Positions 16,801 to 25,386 are shown, counted from the stretch's first letter. The stretch: 38,290 nucleotides of DNA from an uncultured bacterium (GCA_943788935.1 CALSSE010000025.1:1-38290); one strand, 5' to 3'. The notes: generated by a model from the letters alone, not told the origin. Program-made: numbers and translations.

Positions 16801-19492
16801 ACTCTCGCTCGAGGAAGATGGTGACCAAGATGGAATTATCGATATTCAAGACAACTGCCCAGAGGTCATCAACGTCGATCAAACCGATGAAGACGTTGAC
16901 TTGATCGGTGACGCTTGCGATAACTGCCTCGAGGGCGCAAACTATGACCAAGTGGACAGTAATGAAGACGGAATCGGTGACGCTTGTGACCCTCCTGAGA
17001 CCCCTGATCAAGACCAAGATGGAGTCGCTGATCAGCTCGATAACTGCATAGAGATCGCCAACGCTGATCAGCTTGATGGTGACGCCGACGCGATCGGGGA
17101 TCTGTGCGATAACTGCCCTGATGCCGCCAACGCTGACCAAGTTGACCTTGATCAAAATGAAGTCGGTGATGCTTGCGAAGAGATCGACCCGCTGCTCATC
17201 GACACCGATCAAGACACTGTGCCCAACGTTCTCGATAATTGTCGCCTCACCCCCAACCCTGACCAAGCTGATATCGATGGTGATCAGATCGGTGACCTCT
17301 GCGATAACTGCTTACTCACCCCCAACGTTGATCAGGCCGATGATGATAATGATGGAGTCGGTAATGCTTGTGTCGATGGGGAGGGCAATGATGAAGACCA
17401 AGATGGCTTAAGCGACCTCCTCGATAATTGTAAGTTGGTCAGTAACCCTAATCAAGGAGACGCTGACGGTGATGGTCTTGGTGATGTCTGTGACAATTGC
17501 CCGAGCGCCTCAAATGCTGATCAGACAGACGATGATCTCGATGGTTTAGGCAATGCCTGTGAGGAACCAATTAGTGGTGGTGGAGCGCCGAGCAGTAGAC
17601 AAGAATTTTGGGAAGAGTATGGCTCTACCGCCTACGCTGATGGCACCGAGTGTAATGATGGGATCGATAATGATGGAGATGGTCAAATCGACGCTAATGA
17701 TCTCGGTTGTGCTAGCCCCTGTGATACCTCTGAGAGCGCCGAAATATTTGGGAACCATCCCACTTGTTTACCGGGTGATAACAGCTGTTTAGGCTCTTCA
17801 AACCCTCGCTGCTTAGAAGAGTGCTTCTTTGATGGCAACAGCGGAGATGGTGATGACTACCTCTGTACTCCTCCTCCGGGCTGTGATTGCTATGGCTGCT
17901 GCAGCGGGGTGAGCCTCATCAGCGGACAGAGCTGCACCCCTAGCTATGACTGTTACAACTATGGCTGTGGGGTGTGCAATATCCTCTCTGATCCTAGCTG
18001 TGGGAATCTATGTAGCACATGTGAGGAGCAGTGTGATGGGATCGATAACAACTGCGATGGGGAGATCGATGAGATCTGTACACCCGACTGTAACCCTGAA
18101 CCCGAAATTTGTGATGGGATCGATAATGACTGTGATGGGATCATCGACGAGGGCTGTGATGGATGTAACTATGAGGTCTGTAATGGCGCTGATGATGACT
18201 GTGATGCTCAGATCGATGAGGGCTGTCCGGTCTGCGCTGAAGCGGAGACTTGTGGAGATGGGATCGACAACGACTGCAATGGTCTGATCGACGATCAATG
18301 TGGCTGTGACTTAGAGATCTGCGATGGAGAAGATAACGATTGTGACGCGAACGTGGATGAGGGCTGCCCGGTCTGCGTTCCGAGTGAAGAGCGCTGTGAT
18401 GGCCTGGATAATGACTGTGATGGGGTCATCGACAATGACTGCCTCGCCTGTAGCCCCGAGGTCTGTAACGGGGTCGACAACGACTGTGATGAGCAGGTCG
18501 ATGAGGGCTGTCCGGTATGTGAGCCGAGAGAAGAGCTCTGCGATGGCGTCGACAATGACTGCGATGGTGAGGTCGACGAAGGCTGTGTGATCTGTGTCCC
18601 ACTGCCCGAGATCTGTGATGGGGTCGATAACGACTGTGATGAGCGTATCGATGAAGGCTGCCCGGTCTGCATCCCGAGTTTGGAGGTCTGCGATGGAGTC
18701 GATAATGACTGTGATGGGATCATCGATGAGGATTGCCCGATCTGTGAGGCTGAGCGCTGCGATGGCGTTGATAATGACTGTGACAACTTAATCGATGAGG
18801 GGTGTCCTGGTTGTGAGGCGAGTCCAGAGATCTGTGACGGGATAGACAACGACTGTGACAACCTCATTGATGAGGGCTGCACTCTGTGTGTCTCGGAGGT
18901 CTGCGATGATTTCGACAATGACTGCGATGATCAAATCGATGAAGGCTGCCCCTCTTGTGAGCCTCTCCAAGAAGTCTGCGATGGTGTGGATAACGATTGC
19001 GATAACGCTGTAGATGAGGGTTGCGCGCTCTGTGTCGTCGAAGTGTGTGATGGTGAGGACAATGATTGTGATGACCAAGTCGACGAGGGCTGTCCCTCCT
19101 GCACACCAAGTCCCGAGGTATGCGATGGTGAAGATAATAATTGCAATGGGCAGGTCGATGAAGACTGTGTCCTCTGCTCGCCGTCAGTCGAGATCTGTGA
19201 TGATGAGGATAATGACTGCGACGAACAAGTCGATGAGGGCTGCCCCTCTTGTACGCCTAGCCCTGAGCTCTGCGATAGCCTCGATAATGACTGTGACAGC
19301 ATCATAGATGAAGAGTGTGTGGTATGTTTCCCTTCCCCTGAAGCCTGTGATGGTGAAGACAACGATTGTGATGAGCTGGTCGATGAGGGCTGTCCATCAT
19401 GTGTCCCTCAAGTAGAACTCTGTGGAGATTGGGTTGACAACGACTGCGATTTTGAGGTCGATGAGGACTGCGGAGGATTTGTTTCTCCCTGA
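13868..19492 (+). CDS. Giant repeat lipoprotein: acidic linker, 27 TSP3 repeats, 20 MopE-type repeats
   Basis: A lipoprotein signal ends in LFCGC (Cys30). After it come 19 ALAED[M/L] hexads (residues 65-178) and 47 AAGE[V/G] pentads (186-420). Twenty-seven thrombospondin type 3 repeats follow (about 425-1235), each with Asp-rich DxDxDG calcium loops and a DNC core. A Cys-rich linker (about 1240-1385) contains CDCYGCC. Twenty repeats of the C-D-G-x-D-N-D-C-D-x-x-I/V-D-E-G-C type (1386-1870) match the putative metal-binding motif of MopE-like proteins. A plausible reading is a lipid-anchored flexible stalk, a calcium-stiffened rod and a disulfide-rich metal-binding head. Location and ligand are inferred. 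A TATACT hexamer at 13806-13811 could be a -10 element for this gene. The SD is weak (AAGGAT about 13 bases before the ATG). DUF547 follows 35 bases downstream. Confidence 0.9.
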   Translation: MSLCGQKISKVISLRSLPKCIWLALLFCGCEGELEEPDLSLLEPDFATLISVDEPNQEPLAEDMALAEDLALAEDMALAEDMALAEDMALAEDMALAEDMALAEDMALAEDMALAEDMALAEDMALAEDMALAEDMALAEDMALAEDMALAEDMALAEDMALAEDMALAEDMALAEDMEITAGEGAAGEVAAGEVAAGEGAAGEVAAGEVAAGEGAAGEVAAGEVAAGEVAAGEVAAGEGAAGEVAAGEVAAGEVAAGEVAAGEGAAGEVAAGEVAAGEVAAGEVAAGEVAAGEVAAGEVAAGEVAAGEVAAGEVAAGEVAAGEVAAGEVAAGEVAAGEGAAGEGAAGEVAAGEVAAGEVAAGEVAAGEGAAGEVAAGEVAAGEVAAGEVAAGEVAAGEVAAGEGAAGEGAAGEGAAGEGAGEQVDPNDVDGDGIVNELDNCPETPNSAQTDLNRNGVGDACEEIINDQDFDGVTDDLDNCPSVYNFTQRDNDNDQVGNSCDNCALVANNDQSDTDSDGYGDACDSCPSVPNLEEADSDGDLIDDACDNCPNVANNDQVDADGDGIGDACDEVIVIDSDNDTIPDEEDNCIFIPNIGQQNQDQDDFGDACDLCPNNAEERRSDLDGDRIGDACDNCPTTANADQSDEDNDGVGDACEVLSGSDQDNDGWYDADDNCPLIANLDQSDLDGDRIGDLCDNCVEVANADQADTDQDGIGEACSAPIFVDQDNDTINDAEDNCPFTPNSEQLDSDADGRGDRCDQCPNDFDLSPVDLDRDGVSDACDNCPIIANADQLDSDENGIGDACATTFEPDLDYDGVPDNQDNCPQRGNADQLNSDTDEQGDLCDNCLSLDNPDQLDGDGDGIGDACDNCLEAANGDQVDVDQNGIGDACEVVISQDSDRDGIIDELDNCPLAPNADQADTDEDGVADACDSCPLTADPEQIDTDLDGVGDLCDNCVFAANASQIDFDQNGVGEACQLSLEEDGDQDGIIDIQDNCPEVINVDQTDEDVDLIGDACDNCLEGANYDQVDSNEDGIGDACDPPETPDQDQDGVADQLDNCIEIANADQLDGDADAIGDLCDNCPDAANADQVDLDQNEVGDACEEIDPLLIDTDQDTVPNVLDNCRLTPNPDQADIDGDQIGDLCDNCLLTPNVDQADDDNDGVGNACVDGEGNDEDQDGLSDLLDNCKLVSNPNQGDADGDGLGDVCDNCPSASNADQTDDDLDGLGNACEEPISGGGAPSSRQEFWEEYGSTAYADGTECNDGIDNDGDGQIDANDLGCASPCDTSESAEIFGNHPTCLPGDNSCLGSSNPRCLEECFFDGNSGDGDDYLCTPPPGCDCYGCCSGVSLISGQSCTPSYDCYNYGCGVCNILSDPSCGNLCSTCEEQCDGIDNNCDGEIDEICTPDCNPEPEICDGIDNDCDGIIDEGCDGCNYEVCNGADDDCDAQIDEGCPVCAEAETCGDGIDNDCNGLIDDQCGCDLEICDGEDNDCDANVDEGCPVCVPSEERCDGLDNDCDGVIDNDCLACSPEVCNGVDNDCDEQVDEGCPVCEPREELCDGVDNDCDGEVDEGCVICVPLPEICDGVDNDCDERIDEGCPVCIPSLEVCDGVDNDCDGIIDEDCPICEAERCDGVDNDCDNLIDEGCPGCEASPEICDGIDNDCDNLIDEGCTLCVSEVCDDFDNDCDDQIDEGCPSCEPLQEVCDGVDNDCDNAVDEGCALCVVEVCDGEDNDCDDQVDEGCPSCTPSPEVCDGEDNNCNGQVDEDCVLCSPSVEICDDEDNDCDEQVDEGCPSCTPSPELCDSLDNDCDSIIDEECVVCFPSPEACDGEDNDCDELVDEGCPSCVPQVELCGDWVDNDCDFEVDEDCGGFVSP
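14060..14401 (+). repeat. 18-bp coding minisatellite, 19 copies (ALAED[M/L])
   Basis: There are nineteen head-to-tail copies of GCTCTCGCTGAGGATATG. Only the first differs (CTG for the last ATG). A degenerate copy (PLAEDM) precedes the array. The period is a multiple of three and contains no stop in any frame, so frame is kept when units are gained or lost. It encodes a strongly acidic tract. Confidence 0.97.
14423..15127 (+). repeat. 15-bp coding minisatellite, 47 copies (AAGE[V/G])
   Basis: There are forty-seven units of GCC GCT GGy GAA GkC. Only two positions vary: the third base of the Gly codon (T or C, silent) and the middle base of the last codon (T or G, Val or Gly). All four combinations occur. 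GGT and GGC often alternate, which suggests growth by 30-bp or longer blocks. A partial unit (AGEG) precedes the array. Confidence 0.97.
15142..17570 (+). repeat. Thrombospondin type 3 repeat region, 27 repeats
   Basis: I counted 27 D-[N/S/L/Q]-C cores. They are separated alternately by long DxDxDGxxDxxDNC and short CDNC spacers, with NxDQxDxDxDGxGDAC connectors. This is the calcium-binding TSP3 pattern found in bacterial surface proteins and in OmpA-family linkers. Unlike the two upstream arrays, the DNA of these repeats has diverged, so this is an old, selected repeat region. Confidence 0.9.
18027..19480 (+). repeat. MopE-type metal-binding repeats, 20 copies
   Basis: Twenty copies of a roughly 24-residue motif with core C-D-G-x-D-N-D-C-D-x-x-I/V-D-E-G-C end the third giant lipoprotein. 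Most are joined by a CPxCxPxxE linker. The Asp-rich loop and invariant cysteines fit the Pfam putative metal-binding motif described for MopE. Some copies carry substitutions in the second half (IDNDC, VDEDC, IDEEC). These copies vary at the DNA level. Confidence 0.9.
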
Positions 19493-19527
19493 CCCCCGTT
19501 CCTCTTTATCTCTGGTGAAGGAGCCTT

Positions 19528-20325
19528 ATGAGGTCCTCTCTACTTCTATTAAGTGTAGCGCTGACCCTTGGGGTGGCGCTGTTTATTTTTCGTCCTAAAA
19601 ACATTGAGGGGCCACGCGCCCCAGCGATCCCTATCACTGGCTCTGGTTTTCCCTATACCGAGCTCAATGCCGCGCTGAGGGTCGCCTTCCCCCAAGATCA
19701 TAGGGGGCGGAGTCCACGCTATGACGCTCTCCGCGCTCACCCTGAATCGCTTGATCGTTATCTCGGCCTCATTAGCGAAATCGGACCGCGCAGCGCGCCC
19801 CATCGCTTCACCCGTCGTGAACAGCGGCTCAGCTATATGCTTAATGCCTATACCGCTGGGCTCTTAGCGGTGATCAGGGACGCCTGTCCCATAAAGAGCG
19901 TCGAAGACCCCCTGCTATTCAATGGCCTCTTTTGGAGAGTCAGCTTAAGAGTCGGAGGTGAGCTGTTGAGCCTCAATGATATGGCGGCGGAGATCAGCTC
20001 TCTCGCCTTCGATGACTCGCGAGTGATGCTCGCGGTGAGTCGAGGGATGCGGGCGAACGTACCTCTGAGAGATCAAGCGTGGACTCCTCAGAACCTAGAA
20101 GAAGGGCTCGCCGCCCTGGAGTCTATTCTCCTGACCCCACCTTATACAGAGCGTAGCGGGGATACCTTAACACTCGGAGCCCCTTATCGTTGGTATGAGC
20201 ATCGCTTTCTCCCCAATCCTCGGCGCTACGTAGAAGCGAGATCTCCCTCACTCACTGAGGGAATTAAACGTCGAGAGTTCGCTAATATAGACACTCGACT
20301 TGATGGACTCTGCACCTCTCCCTAA
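19528..20325 (+). CDS. DUF547 domain protein, membrane-anchored
   Basis: This 265-aa protein has an N-terminal hydrophobic segment (residues 4-20) followed by FRP. It is therefore exported or anchored. The core matches DUF547: an LNAYTAGLLAVI helix, a SVEDP turn, FWRVSLRVGG with LSLNDMAAEI, then FDDSRVMLAVSRGM and VPLRDQAW. In the family the last block usually reads CGS.SCPPLR. Here the Cys residues are replaced (SRGMRANVPLR). The function of DUF547 is not established. A strong ribosome-binding site GAAGGAG sits 4 bases before the ATG. The gene is 35 bases after the third giant lipoprotein and may be co-transcribed with it. Confidence 0.85.
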   Translation: MRSSLLLLSVALTLGVALFIFRPKNIEGPRAPAIPITGSGFPYTELNAALRVAFPQDHRGRSPRYDALRAHPESLDRYLGLISEIGPRSAPHRFTRREQRLSYMLNAYTAGLLAVIRDACPIKSVEDPLLFNGLFWRVSLRVGGELLSLNDMAAEISSLAFDDSRVMLAVSRGMRANVPLRDQAWTPQNLEEGLAALESILLTPPYTERSGDTLTLGAPYRWYEHRFLPNPRRYVEARSPSLTEGIKRREFANIDTRLDGLCTSP

Positions 20326-20467
20326 TCATAGAATAGCTTACAATAATTGACCGAGTCAGCATCCTAGACCATATGAAGAGTAAAGTTATTTGTTGTCTAG
20401 AGGGTTTCGCCGTGGAGATAATAGGGTAATATGTCATTCCCATTAAACTTTGAGGAGACAGCCATCT

Positions 20468-21781
20468 ATGAGACGCTCAGCTCAAACTCTCGTCAGTCGA
20501 CGAACTCACACTTTCCTTCCTCGCAGTCTCTGTGGACTGCTCCTCCTCTGCTTCCCACTCTGCTCAATAAGCACCGCTCAAAAGCAAAACGATGACTCAG
20601 CTCTCAGCGCTAAGATAAACACACCCGCTGAAGCGAAAGCCTTCCCCGCTGAGAGACCGACTCCTAAATATGGGTTCTGGACAGCCCGAGGGTTTGAGGT
20701 CAGCTTGGAGGGCTATACTCAAGTCCGCTATCAGCGGATTGAAGAGGACCCTGAAGTGGCGAGTTTTATAGGTCGTAATGACGGTTTTGGTCTCAGTAAC
20801 GCTCGTCTCAACTTAGAAGCGCGTAAGGATGAGCTCAGCGCCTTCTTCTCTATCGAGGGGGCTCGCGATCGTCGTTTACCTAATAATCGAGCAGATGGTG
20901 AGGTGCGAACCCTTATGCTAGACGCCTATCTCACCTATGAGTTCTCGCCTATGTTTAGGGTGCAGCTAGGTCGATTTAAGCCCGCATATGATGCCAATGA
21001 GCTAGAGTCAACCGCAGGTCTCCTCTTTATTGACCGAGCCCTCGAGAGTCGAGGCGTTCTTGGTGTCGAGGGTCTAAACGTCGCCGGACTGAGTCTCCCT
21101 CGCCAACAGGGGGCCCAAGTTAATGGGGTGATCGCCTTTGATCGTAAAAAAGACGCGAAGCTCAAATATTTTGTAAGTTTCACTAACGGTAATACTGCAG
21201 AACAACCTCTCAATGATAACGACAATATATCAATCGTTGGTCGAGCAGAGCTTAACTTACGTGTTAATCGTAAAATTAAGATGACATTTGGTGGGGGGGC
21301 CTATCTCAATGAAATCACCGAGGGAGCGCTCCCCGATCTTATCTCTGAAGAGCGAATGGGCTACACCGCTGACGCCTCTTTGCGACTCTATGGTCTTCGG
21401 CTCCGCGGACAATGGATGCGCCAAGACTCTACCTTTATCGATGTCCCTCAAGAGCCAGAGCGTGTCGCTCAAGGTTATCACGCGATCGTCGGCTTCGACC
21501 TCGGTCAATTGGTACCTGCGCTTAAGGGAGTGATGCCCGCCTATCGCTTTGCGACCTATGATCCTACTTATGAAGCAGAGAGTGATAACAGCACTCTGGC
21601 CGCTGGTTTAGACGCGGATCTCGTCACTCATCACAGCGTCGGCCTTAACCTATTTATGAATCGTATGACGTCGGTCAAGAAGCCACTCAAGCTACAGCTC
21701 AACTACACCATCGCTCAAGAGGAGTCAGCGCGCCAAGCGAGTAATGACCGATTTGATCTCCTCGTACAGATGAGCTTCTGA
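20468..21781 (+). CDS. Outer-membrane porin, phosphate-selective porin O/P type
   Basis: This is a beta-barrel outer-membrane porin. After a signal peptide with a LLLLCFPLCSISTAQ end, the mature part begins with a spacer and then the barrel start GYTQVRYQ. Typical porin O/P blocks follow (ARLNLEARKDELSAFFSIEGA, YEFSPMFRVQLGRFKPAY), and the chain ends in a terminal Phe (LVQMSF), the OMP assembly signal. I chose the ATG at 20468, which gives 437 aa, because GAGGAG lies about 10 bases upstream. A TTG 18 bases earlier is also open but lacks a site. Substrate specificity cannot be read from sequence, since family members pass phosphate, polyphosphate or other solutes. The next gene starts 10 bases after the stop, which indicates a two-gene operon. 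Confidence 0.85.
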   Translation: MRRSAQTLVSRRTHTFLPRSLCGLLLLCFPLCSISTAQKQNDDSALSAKINTPAEAKAFPAERPTPKYGFWTARGFEVSLEGYTQVRYQRIEEDPEVASFIGRNDGFGLSNARLNLEARKDELSAFFSIEGARDRRLPNNRADGEVRTLMLDAYLTYEFSPMFRVQLGRFKPAYDANELESTAGLLFIDRALESRGVLGVEGLNVAGLSLPRQQGAQVNGVIAFDRKKDAKLKYFVSFTNGNTAEQPLNDNDNISIVGRAELNLRVNRKIKMTFGGGAYLNEITEGALPDLISEERMGYTADASLRLYGLRLRGQWMRQDSTFIDVPQEPERVAQGYHAIVGFDLGQLVPALKGVMPAYRFATYDPTYEAESDNSTLAAGLDADLVTHHSVGLNLFMNRMTSVKKPLKLQLNYTIAQEESARQASNDRFDLLVQMSF

Positions 21782-21791
21782 GGTGAGCCCT

Positions 21792-24700
21792 ATGAAGAAT
21801 CATTTGCTTGAGGTCATGCCTCCCCGTTCGACGATAGGGGCGCTAGTGATCATCTCGATGCTAGGCCTCCTCAGCGTTCTCGGATGTGCCGATCATGATG
21901 AGCAGCCCGCTGACGCGAGGCGAGTCACCACTCGAACCGATCTCGTCGGTGGACCGGGTGCTCTCGGCGAACTTGGGGACGTCATCTTAGAGAACGGTCA
22001 GATCAAAGTGATCATCCAAGACAAAGGCTATTCGCGAGGTTTTGGAGTATACGGAGGTGGGATTATCGATGCTGATCTCGTCCGCCCTACAGCGCCAGGC
22101 AATTCTGATGGGGCGAACGGCCGAGACAGTTTTGGAGAGCTCTTCCCCGTGTATTTCCTACAAGCGCTTAACCCACGTGAAGTCGAGGTTCTCCCTCCTA
22201 ATGAAGACGGAAGCGCTCAAGTCAGGGTAGCCGGTTCAGGCGGCGAGTTCCTCTCCATAACCAAAGTACTCAATCGAATCCTGCTCAATTCTTATGATGG
22301 AGTTGACGGTTTTGACTCTATCGCTGAGCTTCTCCCAGTCATCACTGGAGAAGAAGGGATCAGCGCCCTCTTAGGTGATGCCCCCCGTCTAGATTTTGAG
22401 GTCCTCTACTCGCTCGCTCCTGGCCAGCGATATGTAAAGATCGAGACCTCAATGATCAATACCGATGAGACCCCGGTTGAGCTCCCCTCAGATGTGGCTA
22501 AACAGCTCTTCAGTTTCCCCACTTTCTCCTCTCTAGCTCGAGATCCTTTTCAGGTCCCTCTCGGCTTTGTAGCGCTCTTCGGCGCAGGGAACCAAGTCTT
22601 CGCTCCAGGTTTTGGGTTCGATATACGCTTCGCGCTAGAGGGCCGCTATCAAGCAGCGGCAGAGTTTAGCGGTGAAGGTCCTAGTCCTCTCGCGCTCCCC
22701 GCTCTCCCCGGCTTAATTACCCCCGGATTAATCTCGGTGAACCCAGAAGGCGCCTCTTATGGGCTCTTCTACCTACCGGAAGAGGTCACTCCTGAGACCG
22801 AGGGAGAGAGCGCCTATCCAAAGAGCTTCGCTTACAACTTGCCTGATATCCGTCCGGATAGCGAAACCGAAGGTCAAAACGTCTATGAGCTCGTTTTCGG
22901 AGATCAAGTAGATCCAGGTGACTCCCTTATCCCCTTCTCCGCCTCCTCATTTACGGGGATGTTCTCTGCGGGGACTCCTGCGATACTCGAACCCCAAGAA
23001 CGCTTCACCATGCGCCACGCTTTTTTTGTGGGTGATGGTGATGTCAGCAGCGTGATGGATGCCTACTATGAGATGGCAGGTGTCACCGTCGAGCCAGTCG
23101 TTCTCGAACTCTTTGATCAAGTCACGGGCGCCCCTGTCGCTGACGCCTCCATACTCATCTATAACGCAGACCAACGCCTCGTAAACCAAACACTCAGCCG
23201 TGATATGGGGCTCGCCCGACTAACCCTCCCCGCTGGAGAGTATCGTCTCAAAGTTCATCGCGGGCCAACGCTGAGCGACTTTGTCCCATTGACCGTAAAA
23301 CCAGGAGGGGTCAGTCAGCGGCTCACCGCTCCTAGCCCCGCCCAACTCCATGTCTCGGTTCGCGGTGTCGACAATCGCCCGCTCCCCGCTAAAGTGACGG
23401 TCGTCGGGACTATTCCCGCAGAGAGGTCGGGGGAGGCGCTACGCACCTTCCTATTTGACCTCGAAGCCGGTCAGAATTGGCGCAACGATGACCTCATCCC
23501 CGATAGCCCTGAAGACCCATCGACCCGACGTTATATCGAAACTCACGGCTTCACCCAAGAGGGGGTAGTGAGCTTGGAAGTCCCCCCCGGAGAATACCTG
23601 GTCTATCTCTCTCGCGGCACCGAATATGATCTCAAGGTGCTCTCGGTCTCTCTCCAACCTGGCCAAGAACGAGGCCTCACCGATGTCTTACGTCGACAGG
23701 TAGAGACCCCCGGCTATCTCTCCGCTGACTTCCACCTCCACGCAGCCCCATCGCTCGACTCCGACCTTCCTCTTCGTCGACGAGTGCGAACCGCAGCCGC
23801 CGAGGGGCTAGAGCATCTCGTAGCCACCGACCATAATTTTGTCACCGATTACCAACCCTCGATTGAGCGCGAAGGACTCACTGAGTGGCTCTCGTCTATG
23901 ATCGGTTTGGAGCTCACTACACTAGAGGCAGGTCACTTTAACACCTTCCCCATCCAGCGTGATAAGAGTCAGATCACCCGCGGTGCGTTCCAGTGGTCAG
24001 ATAAGACACCTCAAGAGCTATTTAAGCGATCGAGAGAGCTCGGCGGTGGACAGACCATTATTCAAGTCAATCACCCCCGAGACCTCATCCTTGGATACTT
24101 TTCTCAATATGGCGTAGATCCACTCACTGGAGAGCTCCCCGCTCCTACCGAAGGCGCTGGAGGAATCAGCGCCATCTTAGATGGTCTCTTGGCGCCTAAT
24201 GGACGATCATTCTTTAGCGATGATGGGGCGTCACAGTATAGTGATGATTTTGACGTCATTGAAGTCCTCAACCACGGGCTGTTCCATGAAGAGTTTCACG
24301 CTCGTATGCCTGCAGACATCGGTGACGCGAATATTTATAATGATAATGGTGACCCCCTCAGCGCTGAGGAGGTGGCCGAGATCCCCGTCGGTGAGATTAT
24401 CTGTGACGGAGGAGATGTCGCCTATGCCGGAGCGATCGATGATTGGTTTAATATGCTCAATAACGGCAAGCGCTATGGAGGAACCGCTAATTCCGACAGT
24501 CACCATGGTGACGATATTGGCTACCCGCGCACCTATGTCTATGTGGGAGAAGACGCAGATGACCCTGCGACAGTGCGTCACCCTCAGGTCGCCGAGGCAG
24601 TTCGGGCAAAGCGGATGACTATGAGCCGAGGCCCCTTCCTAGAGCTATTCGTCAACGGTGAGCCGATCGGCGCCGAGCTCCAAGCGCCGGGAGGCGAGAT

Positions 24701-25346
24701 AGAGCTCACCGTGAAGGTCAGCGCTCCTCGCTGGGTGGAGGTCAATCGCGGGGTGATTTTTGCCAATGGAGAGGTCCTCACTCGCTTTGCGGTGGAGATC
24801 GATCCCGAGACCCACGTATTCGAGTGGACCGAGCGCTTTGAGCTCCCCCAAGACACCTGGATCATCGCTATGGTGAGAGGGGATCGCTCCATGTTTCCTG
24901 TCGCTCCACCGATCGATCTCCCTCCGGTCTTGCTCAACGAGGCCTTCGGTACCATCGCTGGGCCACTCGGTCTTGGCGGCGGTCCTTTTGATGAAGTCGC
25001 TCCAAAGATGACCGGGCCCTTTACTCCCTTGGCGCTCACTAACCCGATTTGGGTAGACCTTGATGGAGATGGCTTCGATCCACCCGGTGTGCTGCCCAGA
25101 CGTTGTGAGGGTTACACCGTTGTCCCTGATGTCATGGCCTCACCGTTAGTGCGAGAGGAGTCCAACGAAAACCCTATTCGCTTGTGGGAGCCACAAGAGC
25201 GCTTCACGCCTCCGCTCTTGCCTCCTGCCGTTCGCGATCGTCGTAATCGACACACCCTCGCTCGCTCTTTTGGCTTCCCAAGAGTGCGTGGTGAGCTGAA
25301 TGATGTCCGACTGATCTTTGAACACTTTGGCTCTCATAGCCACTGA
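21792..25346 (+). CDS. Lipoprotein with CehA/McbA-type PHP metallohydrolase domain
   Basis: The protein is 1184 aa from the ATG at 21792, which has AGGTGA upstream. A GTG at 21783 is also in frame. The signal peptide ends in LSVLGC followed by ADHDE, which indicates a lipoprotein. The N-terminal half is a beta-rich region with a GDVILENGQIKVIIQD segment. Around residue 435 onward is a Cna-B/carboxypeptidase-regulatory-like repeat. The PHP-type domain has HLH at 648-650, ATDHN near 678 and NSDSHHGDD with Asp902 and His904, all likely metal ligands. CehA/McbA enzymes hydrolyse esters or amides, and related PHP proteins hydrolyse phosphoesters. The actual substrate is unknown. It is translationally close to the porin (10 bases), so uptake and hydrolysis of the same class of solute is a reasonable inference. 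Confidence 0.82.
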   Translation: MKNHLLEVMPPRSTIGALVIISMLGLLSVLGCADHDEQPADARRVTTRTDLVGGPGALGELGDVILENGQIKVIIQDKGYSRGFGVYGGGIIDADLVRPTAPGNSDGANGRDSFGELFPVYFLQALNPREVEVLPPNEDGSAQVRVAGSGGEFLSITKVLNRILLNSYDGVDGFDSIAELLPVITGEEGISALLGDAPRLDFEVLYSLAPGQRYVKIETSMINTDETPVELPSDVAKQLFSFPTFSSLARDPFQVPLGFVALFGAGNQVFAPGFGFDIRFALEGRYQAAAEFSGEGPSPLALPALPGLITPGLISVNPEGASYGLFYLPEEVTPETEGESAYPKSFAYNLPDIRPDSETEGQNVYELVFGDQVDPGDSLIPFSASSFTGMFSAGTPAILEPQERFTMRHAFFVGDGDVSSVMDAYYEMAGVTVEPVVLELFDQVTGAPVADASILIYNADQRLVNQTLSRDMGLARLTLPAGEYRLKVHRGPTLSDFVPLTVKPGGVSQRLTAPSPAQLHVSVRGVDNRPLPAKVTVVGTIPAERSGEALRTFLFDLEAGQNWRNDDLIPDSPEDPSTRRYIETHGFTQEGVVSLEVPPGEYLVYLSRGTEYDLKVLSVSLQPGQERGLTDVLRRQVETPGYLSADFHLHAAPSLDSDLPLRRRVRTAAAEGLEHLVATDHNFVTDYQPSIEREGLTEWLSSMIGLELTTLEAGHFNTFPIQRDKSQITRGAFQWSDKTPQELFKRSRELGGGQTIIQVNHPRDLILGYFSQYGVDPLTGELPAPTEGAGGISAILDGLLAPNGRSFFSDDGASQYSDDFDVIEVLNHGLFHEEFHARMPADIGDANIYNDNGDPLSAEEVAEIPVGEIICDGGDVAYAGAIDDWFNMLNNGKRYGGTANSDSHHGDDIGYPRTYVYVGEDADDPATVRHPQVAEAVRAKRMTMSRGPFLELFVNGEPIGAELQAPGGEIELTVKVSAPRWVEVNRGVIFANGEVLTRFAVEIDPETHVFEWTERFELPQDTWIIAMVRGDRSMFPVAPPIDLPPVLLNEAFGTIAGPLGLGGGPFDEVAPKMTGPFTPLALTNPIWVDLDGDGFDPPGVLPRRCEGYTVVPDVMASPLVREESNENPIRLWEPQERFTPPLLPPAVRDRRNRHTLARSFGFPRVRGELNDVRLIFEHFGSHSH

Positions 25347-25358
25347 GCATCATTGAGT

Positions 25359-25378
25359 GGAGGATGAGACTCCCCTCC
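25359..25378. terminator. Weak hairpin between convergent genes
   Basis: GGAGG at 25359-25363 can pair with CCTCC at 25374-25378 across a 10-base loop. It sits in the 40-base gap between two convergent genes, where a bidirectional terminator would be expected. The stem is short and there is no clear T-run. Confidence 0.22.
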
Positions 25379-25386
25379 TATTCAGA

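Noticed and set aside
20421..20434. String resembling part of the I-SceI homing site (ATAATAGGGTAAT)
   Set aside because: Only part of the 18-bp site matches and there is no intron or endonuclease gene, so it is chance.
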